IMG/VR virus record: IMGVR_UViG_3300009285_001108
Location: 1-42,669 of that record
Strand: one strand, 5' to 3'
Length of the DNA stretch: 42,669 bases
Origin: a virus
The notes below the pieces were generated by a model. That model was not told where the DNA came from and did no database searches. It saw nothing but the letters and a program-made list of their open reading frames with translations. The translations under genes were made by a program, and so were the position numbers. Position 1 is the first letter of the stretch. Every line of letters starts with the position of its first letter. Positions 38,495-42,669 of the stretch are shown one piece after another.

Positions 38495-38823
38495 AGCGGT
38501 TCAAGAAGAACGATATTCTCATGGTTTACTGGATAGATATTCACCAAGACCCACGCTGGAAATCCAACGAAGAAGCTGAAAAGAGACCAGAGATAGACTG
38601 TGCTACGGTAGGATTCTTTACTAAGAAGGATAAGGAAGCCATATATTTGTCTCATACAGTAAGTGCCAGTGAAAGAGACCAAACGGTTATCCCTTTAGGG
38701 GTTGTAAGTAAAATTACTCAATTATTTAAGGACGAAGATAATGACCTACAAGGAAGTGGAAAAGGAAATGGTGCAGATAGCAAGAAAACACGGATTCAAA
38801 GTCAAGAGAAAGCCGATAGTTGA
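38479..38823 (+). CDS. Hypothetical protein
   Basis: 114 residues: an N-terminal basic region, then ILMVYWIDIHQDPRWKSNEEAEKRPEIDCATVGFFTKKDKEAIYLSHTV and VIPLGVVSKITQLF, then a charged Ser/Gly/Lys-rich tail. The phrase W-x-D ... W ... A-T-V-G-F-x-x-x-x-D ... I-P-x-G-x-V-x-x-I occurs in uncharacterised phage proteins. Overlaps the downstream metalloprotease gene by 83 bases, so one of the two starts or ends may be mis-set. Confidence 0.5.
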   Translation: MVKRIKRFKKNDILMVYWIDIHQDPRWKSNEEAEKRPEIDCATVGFFTKKDKEAIYLSHTVSASERDQTVIPLGVVSKITQLFKDEDNDLQGSGKGNGADSKKTRIQSQEKADS

Positions 38824-39178
38824 GATTATAGACGGCCAGTTTTATCGTTGGGCTGGGCAAATTTGCTATTCAGATAAGATGATAGAAATTGCCCCTAGCA
38901 ATAACAAGACGTTTGAGTTGTTAGTGCTTAGCCACGAATTAGGGCATGTCATTGACAAGGAAAAGCGGGGATTGAAAAGACCTTTATTCTGGCGTGAATA
39001 TCATGCCTTCAAATTCGCTCTTGAAAGGGCATGCGAATATAGGAAAAGGCGTTTACTCAAAGAGACGCTAAAGAGGATCATGGCCAACGCCATATCCTTT
39101 AAGTACCCAGTACACTCAGCAGCGTGCAGGCGTCTAATGAAAACCAAATTATTCAATCAGGCAAGGAAGCTATTATGA
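38741..39178 (+). CDS. Zinc metalloprotease-like (HExxH) protein
   Basis: 145 residues. The active-site helix FELLVLSHELGHVIDKEKRG carries HELGH (about residues 66-70). A Glu further on (ALERACEY, about 92) is the likely third ligand, giving an ImmA/IrrE-like zincin layout. ImmA proteases cleave phage repressors to release lysis; here an action on host or phage regulators is possible. The C-terminus is basic. The last four bases overlap the phosphoesterase gene. Confidence 0.7.
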   Translation: MTYKEVEKEMVQIARKHGFKVKRKPIVEIIDGQFYRWAGQICYSDKMIEIAPSNNKTFELLVLSHELGHVIDKEKRGLKRPLFWREYHAFKFALERACEYRKRRLLKETLKRIMANAISFKYPVHSAACRRLMKTKLFNQARKLL

Positions 39179-40080
39179 ATATAGTAGAAACGAAGATTGA
39201 CGTTAAATCAAAGACTGATAAGTTCTACCTTTACCCGATAGGCGATACTCATGTCGGGGCTTATAACTGTGCGGAATCACACCTGAAACAGTATGTGGAC
39301 TATATTAAGAACAAAGAAAATGCCTATTGGTTCGGAGGGGGTGATTTGTGTAATTGTATAATCCCTCAGGATACCAAGAGATTCGACCTGAGAGCCTTGC
39401 CGGACTGGCTGTTTCTCGGCAGTGCTATGAATATCAAAGAAGCCCTGTTAGATATAGCCAAGCAGGAAAGAAACAGGCTCTGCGAGATTCTTGACCCTAT
39501 CAAGGATAAGTGCATTGGTTTATTGGAGGGCAACCACGAATATTCAATAATGAAAACGACCAATAGCGGACATCACTATCTGGTTTGCGAAACGCTAAAA
39601 ACCCAAAACCTTACCGACTGCGCATTCATCAGATTAAATTTCAAGATTAAAGGCGGTTCGGGAACGAGTGTGGTGATGTGGGTTGAACATGGTTGCGGAG
39701 GAGGCAGGACTAAAGGGGCTGAGCCTAACCACTTAGGCCGTATGGGACAGAAAGCCGATGCTGATTTTATGCTCAGAGGTCATTCCCATACATTCAGAAT
39801 AGAGCCATCCGAACCCCATCTTTACATACCTAAAAGCGGTGCATTGCCGGATGAATGCTATCAAAGGGAGGTGTTTATTGGCAACTGGGGCTGCTGGGTT
39901 AAGAGCTATGCAGTAGGACCATCAACTTACGATTCAAGAGCTTCGTATCCACCTAGACCACTGAAGGCTATTGAGGTGGAGATTAAACCTTTTCACAATA
40001 CCGGAGTCAATGTGGGCGGGAAAAGAATCGTGCAAACCCAGTCGAGAATAAGAATGAGAGAATGTGATTATGAGGAATAG
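39175..40080 (+). CDS. Calcineurin-like metallophosphoesterase
   Basis: 301 residues from the ATG at 39175, which overlaps the previous stop (TTATGA). The metal-binding motifs are in order: GDTHVG (about 21-26), GGDLCN (about 58), GNHEY (about 121) and GHSHTF (about 202). This gives an intact dinuclear centre. Large phages often have such enzymes; substrate is unknown (nucleic acid or signalling nucleotide). Last gene of the rightward early operon. Confidence 0.8.
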   Translation: MNIVETKIDVKSKTDKFYLYPIGDTHVGAYNCAESHLKQYVDYIKNKENAYWFGGGDLCNCIIPQDTKRFDLRALPDWLFLGSAMNIKEALLDIAKQERNRLCEILDPIKDKCIGLLEGNHEYSIMKTTNSGHHYLVCETLKTQNLTDCAFIRLNFKIKGGSGTSVVMWVEHGCGGGRTKGAEPNHLGRMGQKADADFMLRGHSHTFRIEPSEPHLYIPKSGALPDECYQREVFIGNWGCWVKSYAVGPSTYDSRASYPPRPLKAIEVEIKPFHNTGVNVGGKRIVQTQSRIRMRECDYEE

Positions 40081-40090
40081 AATAAGGGCA

Positions 40091-40106
40091 GGGCGCAGAT
40101 ACGCCC
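40091..40106. terminator. Hairpin between convergent operons
   Basis: GGGCG-CAGATA-CGCCC lies between the phosphoesterase gene (plus) and the last minus-strand gene. Five G-C-rich pairs, no T-run on either side, so it may only slow polymerase or stabilise 3' ends. Confidence 0.4.
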
Positions 40107-40135
40107 CACCCCAAGGGAGGAAAGAAGAATGAAAG

Positions 40136-40285
40136 TTAGTCAAGAACCTCATCTATAAAATTATAAGTGCGAGAGACTTCTTTTTTGATAACATTCACTC
40201 TCTGTTCAATATCGGAAATATCAGCCAGTATTTCCATACATAGCCGAAGTTTTTCCTGCAAGTTTTTTCGTTCTTCATTTTCCAT
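40136..40285 (-). CDS. Small coiled-coil protein at end of late operon
   Basis: 49 residues (MENEERKNLQEKLRLCMEILADISDIEQRVNVIKKEVSRTYNFIDEVLD), a single charged helix. Its ATG lies within the end of the holin-like gene (AATGGAAAATGAAG). Last gene of the late unit before the convergent early operon. Could be a lysis accessory factor; not recognised. Confidence 0.5.
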   Translation of the reverse strand: MENEERKNLQEKLRLCMEILADISDIEQRVNVIKKEVSRTYNFIDEVLD

Positions 40286-40574
40286 TTGGATGAGCGGCAA
40301 AGAAAGTTACAAGTGCGTAAATGCCTTTAGAGATTAAGCCTATCATAACAACAGTGATAACGCCGAATACCCATTTCCAATATTTCTCCTGCGCCTTTAT
40401 GTCCAGCTCGTGCCGATTTATTTTGGATTGCAGGCATTCAGCCCCATTATCGTGGAACAGCTTTTTATCCAAGCAATCAATCTTGGATATGACGGCGTTA
40501 TTACTCTCGGTTATCTTGGTTTCAATGGAATCGAATCTGTCTTTGCATACACTGTCATATTGCTGGACGCTCAT
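40275..40574 (-). CDS. Holin-like protein (XhlA-type layout)
   Basis: 99 residues: soluble helical N-terminus with coiled-coil pattern (RFDSIETKITESNNAVISKIDCLDKKLF), a central KINRHELDIKAQEKYWKW and a C-terminal transmembrane helix VFGVITVVMIGLISKGIYALVTFF with a short tail HPNGK. This is the layout of XhlA-like lysis proteins. AGGAG precedes the start by several bases. It would act in the inner membrane with the lysozyme-like protein (29353-29769) at the end of infection. Confidence 0.6.
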   Translation of the reverse strand: MSVQQYDSVCKDRFDSIETKITESNNAVISKIDCLDKKLFHDNGAECLQSKINRHELDIKAQEKYWKWVFGVITVVMIGLISKGIYALVTFFAAHPNGK

Positions 40575-40590
40575 AGTGGTCTCCTGTTTA

Positions 40591-40761
40591 CTATTTAATA
40601 GCGGCTTCTTTTGCCTGTTTGCGTTTTTCTACTTCTTGGTTGATTGCACGAATATTATGCTGGCACTGCATAAGGATATTGTATTGATTAATAAGTTCTA
40701 GTGCCAACTGCTCTGTAGATAGTTCTTGTGCTTCCTGCGGTGTTTCTGGTTTCTTAGCCAT
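40591..40761 (-). CDS. Small helical protein
   Basis: 56 residues (MAKKPETPQEAQELSTEQLALELINQYNILMQCQHNIRAINQEVEKRKQAKEAAIK), charged and helical with a basic C-terminus. Two bases after the stop of the upstream gene, with GAGGAATGA nearby. Small proteins of this kind often sit between fibre and lysis genes in podoviruses. Not recognised. Confidence 0.5.
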   Translation of the reverse strand: MAKKPETPQEAQELSTEQLALELINQYNILMQCQHNIRAINQEVEKRKQAKEAAIK

Positions 40762-40763
40762 TT

Positions 40764-41021
40764 TCATTCCTCTAATAAAACATCATTGATATTTGTAATT
40801 TGCTGATTTAACTGTTCATACTGAATATTATACTTCTTAAACTCATGGGTAAGGATTCTGGGTATCAACATCTTCGCCCATTGAGTTACCGTGTATTGCC
40901 TTATCATTGGGCTTTCGGGGTTGTTCGGGTCAGAAAGAACCATTGGACAGGGATATTTCCAGTTGAGAACGGTAATAATCTTCTGGATAGAACTGTCCGG
41001 TATGTTTATTTTCAGTATCAT
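40764..41021 (-). CDS. Small hypothetical protein after the tail fibre
   Basis: 85 residues (MILKINIPDSSIQKIITVLNWKYPCP...QYTVTQWAKMLIPRILTHEFKKYNIQYEQLNQQI...). The first helix and QWAKMLIPRILTHEFKKY fit a common phage family found near lysis genes. AGGAGTGTAAACTG precedes the ATG, which overlaps the fibre stop (TGATG). Function unknown. Confidence 0.55.
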   Translation of the reverse strand: MILKINIPDSSIQKIITVLNWKYPCPMVLSDPNNPESPMIRQYTVTQWAKMLIPRILTHEFKKYNIQYEQLNQQITNINDVLLEE

Positions 41022-42669
41022 CAGTTTACACTCCTTGAAATCTCGTACCAGCTAGTACCATCATATATAAGTTCCAGTGTAGTATCATCCGCACTGGTAA
41101 AGGCGGCTGATAAATCCACCGTATTGGCCGTGTGGGCATCGGTATCTGTAATCGTAACTAAAGCATCGACGAATAACAAAGTCAGTCTCATGCCATCCAC
41201 GCCACCTGTGATTGTGGCTATAGTATTAGTCGCTCCGTCTCCTGTTATGACGTGAAAACTTTTTGTTGCCGCTATTGCCGTTGCGCTGGCTGCTAGGGTA
41301 ATTGCCCCTTTTGGCGTGGCTATTCCCCCCGTTGCCGTTGTGAGACCGGTAATGTCGAGAGTAGTATTGCAAGTTGTTGGGCCTGCAAAGTAATTTAAAG
41401 AACTCGCATTTGCAGCGTAAATGTCATAGTTCGTATCCGAGCCAGTACCAGAGAAATAACCGCCATAAGAAGTGGAATTTCCAACTGAATTACCAACAGC
41501 AGAAAAATAACCGCCGTAATACTTTAATGTTAACGTACCCGAACCGGTATAATTAAGATTAGCCCCGTAACTACTACTAAACCTGCCACCATACATATTA
41601 CCGTTTATAGTCTTAGTACCGGCATAGATACAATCATTCAGGGTAGCCGTTTCTGCGCCGTAAGCATTTATATTCAGTGTACTAGCTAAACTTGTACTGT
41701 TGTCTATGGTTGTGCCGCTTTCAAGCCTTGTTTCCCCATATAAACATTCAAAAGCGAGGGTTTTAGATACGGCAGTAACGCCCGTGCGTGATATTGACGA
41801 ATTGACTTTTATTGTAGGCTTAGAACAATAAATGGTATTTACACTATTTGACGGATTGCCGCTCATTGTGTGATTCCAGTTAAGAGGCATATCAAACAAT
41901 ATAAAAGAAGATGGCCATTGCGCACTTGAACCGGCAATATCCCTACTAATCGTATTTATTGTAAGAATGCCACTGGAATAACTATAATCATTCGTTGTGC
42001 CATCAATGTTAAAACCTGTTGCATCGGCAGCGGCCATTGTATTCGTGAATAAACCGGCCATTGTAATATCATCAGTAGAGGTTAATTGTTCGGCTTCTAT
42101 CGTGTAACTGGTAGTTAATTTATCAAGAATTGTATTATATCTGAATGCCTCGCCTACAGTCCCAGCTCTGCTGACATTAAAGACTAAATCGCAATCCTCC
42201 GAACCATCGGTAACATCGGTTAGAACAGCGTCGATAGTAGCTCTTTCTTCAAGCTCTCCTATCCCGTTTTCAGTATAGAAACTTAATCCCACCCCCACTC
42301 CGGCAACACCAACGCCAGAAGTAACCAAACGGCTGAGATATAGAGGACGCAATACGGTATTCGTTAATGTACTGGCATTACTAAAATAATTTAGTTGTCC
42401 ACCAGAATTTATATTTACCATGCCGGTGGAAACAATATCTGATGTCCCGAAATCCACAGTATCCACACTGGAGTCGTAAGTAAGCCATGTAGTTAATGCC
42501 CCATTCCTTCGGCTCTTAAAAATCATATCTGTAAATTCAGAACCGCTCGTAACGGAATCAACTACCACATTTATTCTAGCCTGTTCTATCAGACCGGCAG
42601 CAGATTCTACGTAGAAAGGAATACCAACCCCTATCCCAGTGGCAGGAGTTCCCGAAGTATCACGGCTCA
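41021..42669 (-). CDS. Tail fibre protein, C-terminal part (5' end beyond window edge)
   Basis: The frame is open from the right edge (SRDTSGTPATGIGVGIPFY...) to the stop at 41021, 548 residues visible. Two diverged copies of an N-terminal unit, GIGVGIPFYVESAAGLIEQA and GVGVGLSFYTENGIGELEER, are each followed by a D-x-V-T-x-G-S-E stretch. The middle has YGGYFSG-type repeats; the C-terminal ~100 residues carry a common fibre-tip module (HVITGDGATNTIATITGGVD ... SWYEIS). Joined across the window ends to the 74-base fragment at the start it gives about 573 residues. A GTG at 42568 could be taken for a start, but the repeat continues upstream of it. Confidence 0.8.
   Translation of the reverse strand, partial: SRDTSGTPATGIGVGIPFYVESAAGLIEQARINVVVDSVTSGSEFTDMIFKSRRNGALTTWLTYDSSVDTVDFGTSDIVSTGMVNINSGGQLNYFSNASTLTNTVLRPLYLSRLVTSGVGVAGVGVGLSFYTENGIGELEERATIDAVLTDVTDGSEDCDLVFNVSRAGTVGEAFRYNTILDKLTTSYTIEAEQLTSTDDITMAGLFTNTMAAADATGFNIDGTTNDYSYSSGILTINTISRDIAGSSAQWPSSFILFDMPLNWNHTMSGNPSNSVNTIYCSKPTIKVNSSISRTGVTAVSKTLAFECLYGETRLESGTTIDNSTSLASTLNINAYGAETATLNDCIYAGTKTINGNMYGGRFSSSYGANLNYTGSGTLTLKYYGGYFSAVGNSVGNSTSYGGYFSGTGSDTNYDIYAANASSLNYFAGPTTCNTTLDITGLTTATGGIATPKGAITLAASATAIAATKSFHVITGDGATNTIATITGGVDGMRLTLLFVDALVTITDTDAHTANTVDLSAAFTSADDTTLELIYDGTSWYEISRSVN

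Noticed and set aside
40321-40701. Plus-strand 126-codon frame at the end of the late operon
   Set aside because: It is opposite two minus-strand genes with good ribosome binding sites and overlap junctions, and its own start has no supporting signal.
1-42669. CRISPR array or insertion sequence
   Set aside because: No regularly spaced short direct repeats and no transposase-like gene or terminal inverted repeats were found on either strand.
1-42669. Prophage with attachment sites
   Set aside because: No integrase or recombinase gene, no flanking bacterial genes, and no clear direct repeats at the ends. The window ends instead join within one phage gene.

Overview
The window is a tailed bacteriophage genome (class Caudoviricetes) with a T7-like, short-tailed (podovirus-type) virion module. 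No bacterial housekeeping genes are present. Sec signal peptides, a lipobox, TTGACA/TATAAT-type promoters and Shine-Dalgarno starts point to a bacterial, probably Gram-negative, host that cannot be named from the sequence. I see no integrase, DNA polymerase, primase/helicase or phage RNA polymerase, so replication and transcription probably rely largely on the host.

Layout. (1) Late operon, minus strand, 25261 down to 75: small and large terminase, an HNH endonuclease, portal, a zinc-ribbon protein, two small proteins, scaffold, major capsid protein, a capsid-adjacent protein, a repeat protein and a beta-helix/FN3 protein that both carry signal peptides, a tail tubular A-like protein, small structural proteins, a tail tubular B-like protein, a pectate-lyase-fold tail spike, then the T7 gp13-gp14-gp15-gp16-like ejection proteins. 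The gp16-like protein carries an ADP-ribosyltransferase-like segment. (2) The operon appears to run across the window ends. The start of a tail-fibre gene (74 to 1) fuses in frame to the truncated gene at 42669..41021 if one terminal base is shared, which makes the window a complete circular map of about 42,668 bp. The fibre is followed by four small minus-strand genes (41021 to 40136), including a holin-like coiled-coil/membrane protein. (3) Early region A, plus strand, 25477 to 26995: short genes ending at a clear intrinsic terminator. (4) A small minus-strand cluster, 28179 to 27169, is driven from a consensus promoter at 28257-28230. It diverges from a plus promoter at 28451-28479 that seems to produce a leaderless mRNA for a ribbon-helix-helix-like protein. 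This looks like a regulatory switch. (5) Early region B, plus strand, 28487 to 40080: three candidate structured RNAs, a lysozyme-like protein, a recombination set (YqaJ exonuclease, ERF annealing protein, NinB-like protein, SSB), an O-like replication fragment, many zinc-ribbon microproteins, a lipoprotein-methyltransferase fusion, a Dam-type methylase, membrane proteins, a zinc metalloprotease and a calcineurin-type phosphoesterase.

The recombination genes fit a phage that replicates through concatemers and packages them with the terminase pair at the head of the late operon. Lysis functions are split: the lysozyme-like gene sits in the plus-strand region, while the holin-like gene is last in the late operon. 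The least explained parts are the structured RNA cluster (28680-30023), the methyltransferase fusion that has lost its catalytic (S/D)PPY half, the ADP-ribosyltransferase-like segment in an ejected virion protein, and the divergent switch at 28230-28487.
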